This document shows positions 24,727-33,005 of a stretch of DNA of 33,034 bases, piece by piece. Location of the stretch: positions 1 to 33,034 of the forward strand of contig NZ_QWUA01000055.1 in the NCBI RefSeq assembly GCF_003576525.1. Direction: 5' to 3'. This DNA comes from Rummeliibacillus sp. POC4 (GTDB lineage Bacteria; Bacillota; Bacilli; Bacillales_A; Planococcaceae). Each line of letters starts with the position of its first letter. Position 1 is the first letter of the stretch. The notes beneath the pieces are model-generated. The model saw nothing but the letters and a program-made list of their open reading frames with translations, had not been told where the DNA came from and did no database searches. A program made the translations under genes and the position numbers.

Positions 24727-25614
24727 CTAACCGTGCAAAGGGTTATTGGCTTCAATGTATTGAATAAATTCTCGAGCTGCATATGATAGATACTTATCCT
24801 TTTTATAAATGAGAGCCAATTCCCAATCGATATGTGGTCGAGAGATTGGAATAGCATGAATAAGAGAGTTATTAAAGCGATGAATCATGGATTTGGGTAC
24901 CAAGGAAATGCCCAATTTCGATGCCACCATTTCACCAACTAAATCCCATAAAGAACTTGTATAAGCTACTTTTGGGTTAAATCCTGCCTGTATACATGCA
25001 TGTTTAACACGATCATGAAGGATAAAATCTTCAGTAAAGAGGATGAAAGATTCGTTTTTCAATTCTTTTAAGCGAACATCCTTTTTGCAAGCAAGCCGAT
25101 GATGAGAATCTACAATCAGCACTAGTTCTTCAGATAACAACGGTACTGTTTCAAAATGAGAACTTACTGGTAGTACTGTGACCCCTAAATCAATCTCGCC
25201 ATTTTCCACATGATGCTCCAATAATTTTGCACTATATTCAACCATTTGAATATCAATTTGTGGGTATTGCTTTTTAAACCCGCCGATTAACATAGGGAAA
25301 AGTAATACGCCTACAGTGGGCATTAAACCTAATTTTACAGTTCCTTTTTTTATATCGACTAACTCATTTACAGAAGAAGAAATACCATCTACTATTCGCA
25401 ATGCATCTAAGGCCTGTTCAAAAACAATTTTCCCTACATCCGTAAGCTCAATTTCCTTTTCGGAGCGGTCTAGTAAAGTCACTTTTAATTCTGCCTCGAG
25501 TCCTTTAACCATTTTGCTGATAGATGGTTGGGAGACAAACAAATTTTCAGATGCTTTGGTAAAACTTTTCTGTCGGGCTACTTCTACAAAATATCTAAGT
25601 TGACGAATATCCAT
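24727..25614 (-). CDS. LysR-family regulator of the lrgAB-like operon (CidR/YwbI-like)
   Basis: A 295-aa LysR protein. The N-terminal helix-turn-helix is MDIRQLRYFVEVARQKSFTKASENLFVSQPSISKMVKGLE, and the effector domain starts near residue 90 (GTVKLGLMPTVGVLLFPMLI). The open frame extends 27 codons further upstream, but GGAGGAG lies just before the ATG at 25614, which gives the canonical start. In related operons such regulators respond to acetate or pyruvate-linked signals and activate the membrane protein pair downstream. The 100-bp gap to lrgA could hold a separate promoter, but none is convincing. Confidence 0.92.
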   Translation of the reverse strand: MDIRQLRYFVEVARQKSFTKASENLFVSQPSISKMVKGLEAELKVTLLDRSEKEIELTDVGKIVFEQALDALRIVDGISSSVNELVDIKKGTVKLGLMPTVGVLLFPMLIGGFKKQYPQIDIQMVEYSAKLLEHHVENGEIDLGVTVLPVSSHFETVPLLSEELVLIVDSHHRLACKKDVRLKELKNESFILFTEDFILHDRVKHACIQAGFNPKVAYTSSLWDLVGEMVASKLGISLVPKSMIHRFNNSLIHAIPISRPHIDWELALIYKKDKYLSYAAREFIQYIEANNPLHG

Positions 25615-25672
25615 ATATTCTCCTCCTGAATAATGATTGAAGCATTCTTTTAAGAACGTTGTTGTTTCTAGT

Positions 25673-25681
25673 AGTATAGCA
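25673..25681 (-). promoter_or_regulatory. extended -10 promoter of the lysR gene
   Basis: TGCTATACT on the minus strand (TGn plus TATACT), about 60 bp before the lysR ATG, without a clear -35 box. Confidence 0.45.
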
Positions 25682-25704
25682 TTTTTAAGTAGCATTTCGC
25701 CGAA

Positions 25705-25719
25705 TGTTTAGAATAAACA
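25705..25719. promoter_or_regulatory. inverted repeat in the lysR/sulP intergenic region
   Basis: TGTTTA-GAA-TAAACA is a perfect 6-bp inverted repeat about 25 bp upstream of the lysR -10 element. It may be an operator for LysR or another regulator. Short and A/T-rich, so chance is possible. Confidence 0.4.
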
Positions 25720-25757
25720 AACATTATGTATTTGTCCGTTATTGAGAAAAAATACAC

Positions 25758-25786
25758 TTTACAAATTCTCTTGTTCAATGTATATT
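25758..25786 (+). promoter_or_regulatory. sigma-A promoter of sulP
   Basis: TTTACA (25758-25763) and TATATT (25781-25786) with a 17-bp spacer, 67 bp before the sulP ATG. Confidence 0.65.
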
Positions 25787-25829
25787 CGTATAACAGTATA
25801 TTCAAATAATCAGATATTCAGTTATTTAA
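25782..25829 (+). repeat. three 16-bp direct repeats in the sulP promoter/leader
   Basis: ATATTC begins at 25782, 25798 and 25814, exactly 16 bp apart, and each unit keeps TA at unit positions 10-11 (consensus ATATTCnnnTAw). The first unit overlaps the -10 box, the others lie in the early transcribed region. A cooperative regulator-binding array is a reasonable reading; the ArsR protein encoded after sulP is a candidate binder. Confidence 0.6.
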
Positions 25830-25853
25830 AAGTAAAGAAAGAAGGAGATAATA

Positions 25854-27578
25854 ATGCTGAAAAAACCAATTTTTTCAGGAAGATATACAGACTACTCCTT
25901 TAAGAGTTTCCAAAAAGATTTACTATCAGGGCTAATAGTTGCAGTGATTGCAATTCCATTAGGTATGGGGTTTGCAATTGCTTCAGGAGTAAAACCAGAG
26001 TATGGAATATATACAACTATTGTTGCTGGGATTTTAATATCACTTTTGGGTGGTTCGAAATATCAAATTGGTGGTCCTACAGGAGCGTTTATACCAATCT
26101 TATTTGGTATCGTCATAACATATGGTTATAACGATTTATTAATAGCGGGTTTTTTAGCCGGAATCTTACTTATTTTGATGGGCGTTTTTAAGCTTGGATC
26201 TCTCATAAGATTTATACCGAGACCAGTGACTATTGGGTTTACGGCAGGAATAGCTGTAACTATTTTTGTTGGGCAAATTGCAAATTTTTTAGGGCTTCAA
26301 AATGTTAAAAGCAAAGAATTTTTTATAGAGAATTTGAAAGAAATTGCAGTTCACTTATATACAGTGAATATATATAGTATTTTAACTGCCTGTATATGTT
26401 TGTTTTTTATTTTATTTATACCAAAGTGGTTTCCAAAAGTACCTGGGCCTTTAATAGGGATTGTTGTTTCTACGATTATTGCAACCATCTTCTTCCCAAC
26501 AGAAGTTGCAACAATTGGCTCTAAGTATGGGGAAATTCCAAACTCTTTGCCGCAGTTTCAATTCCCTGATTTGACTTGGGAAAGAATTGTTCATCTTATA
26601 AAACCAGCATTCGTAATTGCAATTCTTGGTAGTATCGAATCATTATTGTCTGCAGTTGTGGCTGACGGTATGACAAGTAGTAAACACAACAGTAATCGAG
26701 AGCTTATAGGACAAGGAGTTGCCAATATGGTAACGCCACTTTTTGGCGGTATTCCAGCAACAGGTGCTATTGCAAGAACAGCTACAAATATTAAAACAGG
26801 TGCTGTATCACCTATGTCTGGTATTATACACGGTTTGGTTGTATTTCTAATATTAGTCCTTTTTGCTCCATATGCGACTAATATTCCACTCGCAAGTATG
26901 GCACCTGTTTTAATGGTAGTTGCATGGAATATGAGTGAAAAGAAGGTGTTTTACCATGTGTTAAAAACGAAAACGAGTGATTCACTAGTCATTGTCGTAA
27001 CGTTTATATTAACTGTTTTCATTAATTTAACTGTGGCAGTAGAGTTTGGTCTATTACTGGCAGTGATTTTATTCATAAAGAATATGAGTTACCATATGGT
27101 TACGAAAAAAGCTTTGCCAAATCATTCTAGAAAAAATGCAAAAGTAGAGGAGCAAGATTCACATTCACAACATGGTTGCCCACAAATTAGTATGTTCAAT
27201 ATTGAAGGACCACTGTTCTTTGGTGCAGCTCAATCTTTTGCGGAAGATATTATGAATACTATTAACTACCAACCAAAAGTCTTACTTTTAAGAATGAACA
27301 AAGTGCCTTTTATTGATACTACGGGAAATTATTATTTATCAAGTATTGTAAAAGATTTCTCAAAACATGGAATGATCTTGATATCTGGGTTAAAAGAAGA
27401 GCCTAAAGCGTTTCTTAAAAGAACGGGGTTGTATAATCTAATAGGTGAAGAACATTTCTTTGATCATACAGGAGAAGCAATCGATTATGCACTACTACAA
27501 TTAGAGAAAAATAAATGTATTGGGTGTAAGAGATTTATTTTTAATGAATGTAAATCATTATCCGGTATAAAAGATTAA
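25854..27578 (+). CDS. SulP-family anion transporter with STAS domain
   Basis: A 574-aa SLC26/SulP permease with 10-14 membrane segments (about residues 20-420) and a cytoplasmic STAS domain (about 445-550). Signatures are LLSGLIVAVIAIPLGMGFAIASGVKPEYGIY, YQIGGPTGAFIPIL and, in the transport core, GGIPATGAIARTATNIKTGA. The STAS domain shows FNIEGPLFFGAA and VPFIDTTG. The substrate may be sulfate, bicarbonate or another anion. Unusually, the extreme C terminus has a cysteine cluster, Cys555-x2-Cys558-x7-Cys566. AAGGAGA precedes the ATG. An ArsR regulator follows 112 bp downstream. Confidence 0.93.
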   Translation: MLKKPIFSGRYTDYSFKSFQKDLLSGLIVAVIAIPLGMGFAIASGVKPEYGIYTTIVAGILISLLGGSKYQIGGPTGAFIPILFGIVITYGYNDLLIAGFLAGILLILMGVFKLGSLIRFIPRPVTIGFTAGIAVTIFVGQIANFLGLQNVKSKEFFIENLKEIAVHLYTVNIYSILTACICLFFILFIPKWFPKVPGPLIGIVVSTIIATIFFPTEVATIGSKYGEIPNSLPQFQFPDLTWERIVHLIKPAFVIAILGSIESLLSAVVADGMTSSKHNSNRELIGQGVANMVTPLFGGIPATGAIARTATNIKTGAVSPMSGIIHGLVVFLILVLFAPYATNIPLASMAPVLMVVAWNMSEKKVFYHVLKTKTSDSLVIVVTFILTVFINLTVAVEFGLLLAVILFIKNMSYHMVTKKALPNHSRKNAKVEEQDSHSQHGCPQISMFNIEGPLFFGAAQSFAEDIMNTINYQPKVLLLRMNKVPFIDTTGNYYLSSIVKDFSKHGMILISGLKEEPKAFLKRTGLYNLIGEEHFFDHTGEAIDYALLQLEKNKCIGCKRFIFNECKSLSGIKD

Positions 27579-27652
27579 GACTACGCATGGAAGTCCGTTA
27601 TAATTAAAAGTAACAAGACTTGATTTGTTTTGGAGAAAAAGCATGTAAAAAT

Positions 27653-27663
27653 ACGTTATACGT
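27653..27663. promoter_or_regulatory. possible ArsR operator upstream of the regulator gene
   Basis: ACGT-TAT-ACGT flanked by AAAAT and TTTT forms a small symmetric element 27 bp before the arsR start. Short, so only suggestive. Confidence 0.35.
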
Positions 27664-27690
27664 TTTATATGTAGGAAGTGGGGAATTACG

Positions 27691-28017
27691 TTGAATAAAG
27701 GACTACATGAGTTTAAAGCGGATTTTTTTAAAGCACTTGCCCATCCATTAAGAATCCAAATTCTCGAAGTTTTATCTGAAGGTGATCGGAGTGTCAATGA
27801 AATTCAAACCCAGCTAGGCAGTGAAGGATCTGCTGTTTCTCAACAGTTAACAGTACTAAGGGCAAAAAATATTGTTTATGGTACAAAGGATGGGAATCGT
27901 GTAATTTATTCATTAAGAGATCCTATGATAATTGAATTGTTGGAAGTTGCTAAACAAATTTTCAATAATCATCTTGTAGATGCAATCACGTTACTTGATC
28001 AAATGAAAGAAGAATAG
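27691..28017 (+). CDS. ArsR-family transcriptional regulator
   Basis: A 108-aa winged-helix repressor. FFKALAHPLRIQILEVLSEGDRSVNEIQ leads to the recognition helix SEGSAVSQQLTVLRAKNIVYGTKDGNRVIYSL. The start is TTG 27691 with GGAAGTGGGG upstream. There is no cysteine in the whole protein, so the classic ArsR/SmtB thiol metal site is absent and a non-metal signal, or none, is likely. It follows the SulP gene on the same strand and may regulate it. A good terminator shared with the convergent aminopeptidase gene closes the unit. Confidence 0.9.
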   Translation: MNKGLHEFKADFFKALAHPLRIQILEVLSEGDRSVNEIQTQLGSEGSAVSQQLTVLRAKNIVYGTKDGNRVIYSLRDPMIIELLEVAKQIFNNHLVDAITLLDQMKEE

Positions 28018-28028
28018 TGTAAATCGCA

Positions 28029-28065
28029 AAAACTCGGACAGAAATTTATCTTCTATCCGAGTTTT
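28029..28065. terminator. bidirectional terminator between arsR and the aminopeptidase gene
   Basis: AAAACTCGGA (28029-28038) pairs perfectly with TCCGAGTTTT (28056-28065), with A-rich and T-rich flanks on the two sides. Confidence 0.9.
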
Positions 28066-28109
28066 TGTTTGATTATATTAAATTGATCATGCCATGTTGT
28101 TCAATTTGA

Positions 28110-29351
28110 TTAAAATGCCCAATCACCATTACGGAAAATAGGTACAACTGTGCCATCTTGTTTGATGCCATCAATATCCATCTTGTTAGAACCAATCATG
28201 AAATCGACGTGAACTGTGGATGTGTTCATTCCGTGTTCTAGTAACTCTTCTTGGCTCATTTTTGTCCCACCTTGAATGGTAGTTGGATATGCAGCACCAA
28301 TTGCTAAGTGGTTAGATGCGTTTTCGTCGTAAAGAGTTGTATAGAAAGTAATACCTGATTGGGAAATAGGTGATGGGTCTGGGACAAGTGCAACCTCTCC
28401 TAAACCTGTTGCTCCTTCATTGTCATGTACGAGTTTTTTAATTGTTTCATCGCCTTTTTCAGCAGATATATCAACAATTTGCCCACCTTTAAAGTGTACT
28501 TCGATGCCCTCGATTAATGTACCTGCATAGCTTAATGGTTTTGTACTACGTACGACACCTTCCATGCGATGGGTATCTGGAGCAGTGAAGACTTCTTCTG
28601 TTGGCATATTTGCGATAAATTCTTCACCTTTTGGATTGAAACTACCTGCACTAGCCCAGATGTGGTTCTTTGGTAAGCCTAATGTTAAATCTGTACCAGG
28701 AGCAGTATAATGCAAAGCATCAAATTGGATTTCGTTTAGTTTTGCTGCCTTTTTGTTTAACGTATCTTTATGTTCATCCCAAGCAACGATCGGATCATCT
28801 GCATAGACACGACAAGTTTTAAAAATTTGATCCCATAAAGCATCTACTTGTTCTTCAGAAGTAGCTAATTCAGGGAATACATGTGCAGCCCAACCAGCTC
28901 CAGCTGCTGCTGCAACAGTCCATTTTAAGTCATCATTTTGAGTTGCTTTACGTTGAGCGATGAATGCTTTGCTAAAAACGTTTTGATAAGCGGCAACTTT
29001 TGCGGGATCTACTTCATTTAGTAAGCCAGGATCACTTGAAATGATTGATAGGCGACAGACATGATGATTTAATACATGATCTTCAGATTCTTGAATTTCA
29101 TATTCAGGAATATCCGTTAATACTTCAACAGGTTGATGTAGATAATGAAGCTTGCTAATTTCATCGTCAGCCCATTTAACAATGACTTTTTCAGCACCTA
29201 AGGCATAAGCTTCTTTTGTGACCAGACGGGCTAAAGGCGCTTGATCGACTGAAATTGTCATCTTTACCCAATCTCCAGGTTGAACATTGATACCTTTTGC
29301 TACCAAAAGTTTTGCATATTTCAGTAAATTTTCTTCAAAGTTAGCTAACAT
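28110..29351 (-). CDS. M29-family metalloaminopeptidase (AmpS/PepS type)
   Basis: Cytosolic metal-dependent aminopeptidase of 413 aa, the usual family length. The dinuclear metal ligands can be matched: Glu in HRMEGVVRS, Glu in GLGEVALVP, His and Tyr in SNHLAIGAAYP, and the His-x-Asp pair in VHVDFMIGS. The C terminus DGTVVPIFRNGDWAF is also typical. It releases N-terminal residues from peptides, supporting peptide turnover. No close functional partner is adjacent; metG upstream on the same strand ends 102 bp before it. Confidence 0.94.
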   Translation of the reverse strand: MLANFEENLLKYAKLLVAKGINVQPGDWVKMTISVDQAPLARLVTKEAYALGAEKVIVKWADDEISKLHYLHQPVEVLTDIPEYEIQESEDHVLNHHVCRLSIISSDPGLLNEVDPAKVAAYQNVFSKAFIAQRKATQNDDLKWTVAAAAGAGWAAHVFPELATSEEQVDALWDQIFKTCRVYADDPIVAWDEHKDTLNKKAAKLNEIQFDALHYTAPGTDLTLGLPKNHIWASAGSFNPKGEEFIANMPTEEVFTAPDTHRMEGVVRSTKPLSYAGTLIEGIEVHFKGGQIVDISAEKGDETIKKLVHDNEGATGLGEVALVPDPSPISQSGITFYTTLYDENASNHLAIGAAYPTTIQGGTKMSQEELLEHGMNTSTVHVDFMIGSNKMDIDGIKQDGTVVPIFRNGDWAF

Positions 29352-29409
29352 TTATCCTTGCCCCCAAATTATTATTTTCATTGATTATATTATCATAATA
29401 AAATGTAAA

Positions 29410-29442
29410 TTCCGAAATATTAGCCTATCTTATTATTCGGAA
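29410..29442 (-). terminator. possible terminator after metG
   Basis: TTCCGAA (29410-29416) and TTCGGAA (29436-29442) pair, with a partly paired A/T-rich interior and T-rich sequence following on the minus strand. A weak hairpin. Confidence 0.5.
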
Positions 29443-29453
29443 AATGAAATAAT

Positions 29454-31100
29454 TTAAGATGAATAGTTTGGAGAACAATCCATCAAATGATTATATTCTT
29501 GCTCGATTAAATTAGTATCTATCCTTTCAAATAGTGGTCTCACATCGTATACCTGACGTGGAATATCAGTTTGCTCTTGCCATTCCACTTTTTTTATACG
29601 AAACATTTCTTTAATTTTATCTGTTGAGAAAGGCAGGAAAGGGTGCAACAGTTGAGCTAGATTTAAAATAATGTAGGTGCATGTATATAATGTGTTTTCT
29701 CCTTCATTCTTGTTTTGCTTTACTTGAATCCACGGTTGTTGAATATCAAAGTATTTGTTAGCATGACGAATGTATTTGAAAATTTCCTCTAGAGCTTGTT
29801 TAAAATGTCCATCCTCGATTAGTCTTCCGACGCTGCTATAGAGTTGGAACGTCTCATTTTGAATATCCTTATTGATCATGCCCACTGGTATTTTTCCTTC
29901 AAATGATTTTTCGATAAACTTGAATGTTCTATTAACGAAGTTTCCGTAAGCTCCGAGTAATTCACCATTATGGCTTAAAATAAATTCTCGCCATGAGAAA
30001 TCAGTATCTCGATTTTCAGGAGCATTAATCGTGAGAAAATAACGTATAGAGTCTGGATCATATTTTCGTGTTATATAAGGTATCCAAACTGCCCAGTTTT
30101 GACTTGTAGATAGTTTGCGTTTTTCTAAAGTTAGATATTCATTGGAAATAATATGAGTTGGTAAAGCTTGATTGCCAATTGCCATTAATATAGATGGCCA
30201 AATAATTGTATGAAATGGAATATTATCTTTTCCATGAATATAGTAAGAAGTTGTATGGTCATTCCACCAATCTTCTATATTTTCATTGTGTTGCTTGGCC
30301 CATTCAATGCTGGCTGTTAAATAACCTGAAACAGCTTCAATCCATACGTAGATTTTCTTGTCTTCGAAGCCTTCAATAGGGACTGAGATACCATTTGGTA
30401 AATCACGTGTTACCGCACGATCAGGAACACCTTCAGCTAAATAACGCTTTGTAAGTTGTATGGCATTGTCACGCCATCGATGGTCATTTTCAGCTTGTTG
30501 GATAAAGTTTTCTAAAGCCTGTTGAAAATGACTAAATTCAAAATAAAAATGTTCGGTTTCTTTAATGACGGGTTCATGTCCACAGATTTTACAACGTTTG
30601 TCGATTAAATCAAGTGGATCAAGTATAGAAGAACAGTGATCACATTGATCTCCTCTAGCTTTAGCTCCGCAAATTGGACATATACCTTCTACAAAACGAT
30701 CCGGTAGAAACTGGTTATCGTATTCACAATAAGTTTGCTCGATCGCCTTTTTATATAAATAACCATTATCTAATAATAGTTTGAAAATATTTTGCACAGA
30801 CTGATGATGATGTCCCTCATCTGTTCGCGTATAGAAATCATAAGTAAAACCAAGTTGTTTGAAGTTATTTTGAAACTCCCTATGATATCGATTCGCGATA
30901 GCTTCAGTTGTTGTATGTTCCTGATTGGCTCTAATAGAAATTGGTGTACCGTTGCAGTCACTCCCTGAAATGTATAATACTTTTTCGCCTTTCTGTCTAT
31001 AATATCTTGCCAAGATATCTCCTGGTAATAGTGCAGCAATATGCCCTAAATGGAGTGAACCATTTGCATATGGCCATGCACCGCCGATAACAATTGTCAT
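29454..31100 (-). CDS. metG: methionyl-tRNA synthetase, second (two-zinc-knuckle) type
   Basis: Class I synthetase charging tRNA-Met, 548 aa. The HIGH motif is HLGH (17-20). The connective peptide has paired zinc knuckles: CPIC (141-144), CDHC (153-156) and CKIC (170-173). The KMSKS motif is degenerate, KLSTS (329-333). The anticodon-binding helical domain follows, but the C-terminal EMAP-like tRNA-binding domain of the usual 650-aa Bacillus enzyme is missing. This resembles the MetRS2 enzymes reported as extra copies in some Bacillus and Streptococcus pneumoniae strains, noted for tolerance of MetRS inhibitors. A GGAGGG ribosome binding site and a Met T-box leader precede it. Confidence 0.9.
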   Translation of the reverse strand: MTIVIGGAWPYANGSLHLGHIAALLPGDILARYYRQKGEKVLYISGSDCNGTPISIRANQEHTTTEAIANRYHREFQNNFKQLGFTYDFYTRTDEGHHHQSVQNIFKLLLDNGYLYKKAIEQTYCEYDNQFLPDRFVEGICPICGAKARGDQCDHCSSILDPLDLIDKRCKICGHEPVIKETEHFYFEFSHFQQALENFIQQAENDHRWRDNAIQLTKRYLAEGVPDRAVTRDLPNGISVPIEGFEDKKIYVWIEAVSGYLTASIEWAKQHNENIEDWWNDHTTSYYIHGKDNIPFHTIIWPSILMAIGNQALPTHIISNEYLTLEKRKLSTSQNWAVWIPYITRKYDPDSIRYFLTINAPENRDTDFSWREFILSHNGELLGAYGNFVNRTFKFIEKSFEGKIPVGMINKDIQNETFQLYSSVGRLIEDGHFKQALEEIFKYIRHANKYFDIQQPWIQVKQNKNEGENTLYTCTYIILNLAQLLHPFLPFSTDKIKEMFRIKKVEWQEQTDIPRQVYDVRPLFERIDTNLIEQEYNHLMDCSPNYSS

Positions 31101-31123
31101 TTTTCATCCCTCCAAATTAAAAT

Positions 31124-31407
31124 AAAAAAACGTCCTAATCTATAAAAGATTAGGACGAGTATACTCGTGGTACCACCTAGGTTTACAAATAGCTCACACT
31201 ATTTGTCTTTATCAGTACGTCTTGAAAAGAGATACTGCTTCCGTTGTAACGAGTGTCTTCTCGTCGTATTCTACTCGAAGTTTCTTTCGATACGAAGCTC
31301 AAAGGCCATTTTCAATTAGGTTCAAGATGCTTCATTTCCACCATCAGAAGCTCTCTATAATCATTCCCTTATCTACTTTCCCTCATCATAGCTATTTTCT
31401 ATAAATT
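31124..31407 (-). ncRNA. T-box leader, methionine (AUG) specifier
   Basis: tRNA-sensing antitermination leader on the minus strand. The T-box sequence AGGTGGTACCACG lies at 31178-31166 and offers UGGU to pair with the ACCA end of uncharged tRNA-Met. The terminator has a perfect 10-bp stem (31157-31148 with 31140-31131) followed by seven T. Upstream, Stem I contains AGAGAG with GATGGTGG and, in the specifier loop, GAAAATGGCC with AUG at 31309-31307. Uncharged tRNA-Met should therefore switch on the synthetase gene. Confidence 0.93.
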
Positions 31408-31438
31408 TACAATAGTATAACGGATAATATTGTAAATT
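31404..31438. repeat. 11-bp perfect inverted repeat over the metG promoter
   Basis: AATTTACAATA (31404-31414) and TATTGTAAATT (31428-31438) are exact reverse complements separated by 13 bp. The dyad covers the region from the -35 box to the expected transcription start of the T-box transcript and looks like a repressor site. Confidence 0.6.
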
Positions 31439-31442
31439 ACAA
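31414..31442 (-). promoter_or_regulatory. sigma-A promoter of the T-box/metG transcript
   Basis: Minus-strand TTGTAA (31442-31437) and TATACT (31419-31414) with a 17-bp spacer; the expected start is near 31407, just before Stem I. Confidence 0.7.
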
Positions 31443-31593
31443 GAAGATTATTCGCACACGTAGTATGCCCTCAAAACGGTTTTTTATCGCCTTCTTTAGA
31501 TATTTCAAAAGACATTTTAAAAGCATAAATTATTGAGTTCGGCAGATATTAAAGTCACAATGTATTTTGAAAATTTTCTTTGGGGGTGAAATA

Positions 31594-32328
31594 TTGAAAC
31601 GAAACATTTTAATACTCATAACTGTTTGCGTTTTACTCATCTCCATTTCTTATGCAAGCTTTAGTTATGCATCGGATAAGGGTAGGCAATATTATGAGAA
31701 AACAGGGCAAGTGTTGTGGGATGTTAAAACAGATGAAAAAGTGATTGCTTTAACATTTGATGATGGACCGGATCCTAGGTATACATCACAAATTTTAGAA
31801 CTATTAGCGAAATATGATGCGAAAGGGACTTTTTTTGTGTTGGGAAAAAGTGCTGAAAAATATCCAGAAGTGATTAAACGACAATTCAATGAAGGGCATG
31901 AAATAGCTAATCATACTTATTCACATGTATTTAAAGCTTCGGGAAGGCGATTACAAGAAGAACTAAAGAAAACAAATGATATTATTTATAGTATTACGGG
32001 GTATGCCCCAACTCTGTTTCGTCCAGTAGGTGGAATTTATACAGATGATATTATAAATACCGCTTATGATAGTGGTTATAAAGTTGTTATTTGGTCATGG
32101 CATCTAGATACATTGGATTGGAAAAATCCAGGCGTTAGAAGAATTGCAAATAAAGTTTTAAATGGTGCTTCCCCGGGTAATGTAGTGCTTTTCCATGATG
32201 GAGGGGGCAATCGTACTCAAACAGTTAAAGCATTAGAAATTATTTTACCCCAACTTGAAAAAGAAGGATATAAATTTGTTACAATTTCCGAATTAATGGG
32301 AGAAAAAAACCCTCGTATAAGTAAATGA
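31594..32328 (+). CDS. secreted polysaccharide deacetylase (NodB/PdaA-like)
   Basis: Carbohydrate esterase family 4 enzyme, probably removing acetyl groups from cell-wall amino sugars outside the membrane. Start TTG 31594 (GGGGGTG upstream) gives 244 aa with a signal-type N terminus (KRNILILITVCVLLISISYASFSYA). Catalytic motifs appear in order: TFDDGPDP, the His pair in NHTYSH, RPVGG (normally RPPYG), WSWHLDTLDWK and the final LFHDGGG. The third motif deviates but the key Asp and His residues are present. An earlier in-frame ATG at 31567 has no ribosome binding site. Target (peptidoglycan or other polymer) is not determined. Confidence 0.9.
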   Translation: MKRNILILITVCVLLISISYASFSYASDKGRQYYEKTGQVLWDVKTDEKVIALTFDDGPDPRYTSQILELLAKYDAKGTFFVLGKSAEKYPEVIKRQFNEGHEIANHTYSHVFKASGRRLQEELKKTNDIIYSITGYAPTLFRPVGGIYTDDIINTAYDSGYKVVIWSWHLDTLDWKNPGVRRIANKVLNGASPGNVVLFHDGGGNRTQTVKALEIILPQLEKEGYKFVTISELMGEKNPRISK

Positions 32329-32335
32329 ACATAGG

Positions 32336-32365
32336 GTAAGGATATTTCGAAAGAATAATCCTTAC
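32336..32365 (+). terminator. probable terminator after the deacetylase gene
   Basis: GTAAGGAT (32336-32343) pairs with ATCCTTAC (32358-32365), with a further ATT/AAT pairing inside. The T-tract is short. Confidence 0.6.
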
Positions 32366-32408
32366 TCTAATTATGTTTGAGTAAATAAAGGACAATAAAA
32401 TTGAAATT

Positions 32409-32435
32409 ATCTTGAATTAATAATAATCTTGAATT
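32409..32435 (+). repeat. two direct repeats upstream of the FMN reductase gene
   Basis: ATCTTGAATT occurs at 32409-32418 and 32426-32435, 17 bp apart, about 25 bp before the start codon. This could be a regulatory element or a chance A/T-rich repeat. Confidence 0.35.
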
Positions 32436-32459
32436 GAAATATGAATAGGAGGAATTAAC

Positions 32460-33005
32460 ATGAAAGTAGTTGCGATTATTGGTAGTATCCGTAAAGAATC
32501 TTATAATATGATGTTAGCAAAGTTTATTCAAAAACATTATGCAGATCAATTTGATTTGGAAATATTAAAATTAAATGATATTCCAATGTACAATCAAGAT
32601 ATTGAAAATGAAGCGCCTCAAGTTGTACTTGATTTTAAAGCAAAAGTAAAAGAAGCAGATGCAGTACTTTGGGTAACACCGGAATATAATGGTTCTATTC
32701 CAGGTGTTCTTGGAAATGCAATTGACTGGTTATCACGTGTAGATAAAGTGATGATTGGCAAACCGTCTATAATCATGGGTGCATCAATGGGGAACCTTGG
32801 TACTGTAAAAGCACAAATGCATTTACGTGACATCCTATTTGCACAAGGTCTTGGGTCACCTGTGTTACAAGGAAACGAAGTCTATGTAGGTGCAGCACAT
32901 ACAAAATTTGACGCTGAAGGCAATTTAATAGACGAAGGAACAGTTAAATTTTTAGATTCAGTAATAGCTAACTTTATGGAATGGATGAAATCATATCTTT
33001 CATAA
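32460..33005 (+). CDS. NADPH-dependent FMN reductase (azoreductase-like)
   Basis: Flavodoxin-like quinone/azo reductase, 181 aa. The FMN phosphate-binding loop is GSIRKESYN (residues 8-16), the isoalloxazine-contacting loop is TPEYNGSIPGVLGNAIDWLSR (about 78-98), and a GASMGNLGTVKAQMHLRDIL segment follows. It reduces quinones, azo compounds or FMN with NADPH, usually as an oxidative- or electrophile-stress defence. AGGAGG precedes the ATG. Complete; only 29 bp of the window follow. Confidence 0.92.
   Translation: MKVVAIIGSIRKESYNMMLAKFIQKHYADQFDLEILKLNDIPMYNQDIENEAPQVVLDFKAKVKEADAVLWVTPEYNGSIPGVLGNAIDWLSRVDKVMIGKPSIIMGASMGNLGTVKAQMHLRDILFAQGLGSPVLQGNEVYVGAAHTKFDAEGNLIDEGTVKFLDSVIANFMEWMKSYLS

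Noticed and set aside
25316-25603. Open frame of 95 codons on the plus strand inside the lysR gene
   Set aside because: Antisense shadow of a well-supported gene, without a ribosome binding site or recognisable domain.
25615-25695. 27-residue N-terminal extension of the CidR-like LysR protein
   Set aside because: The canonical LysR start MDIRQLRYF has a GGAGGAG site directly upstream; the extension covers the promoter.
25782-25829. Phased repeats as a CRISPR array
   Set aside because: Units are 16 bp with no spacers of uniform length and no cas genes nearby.
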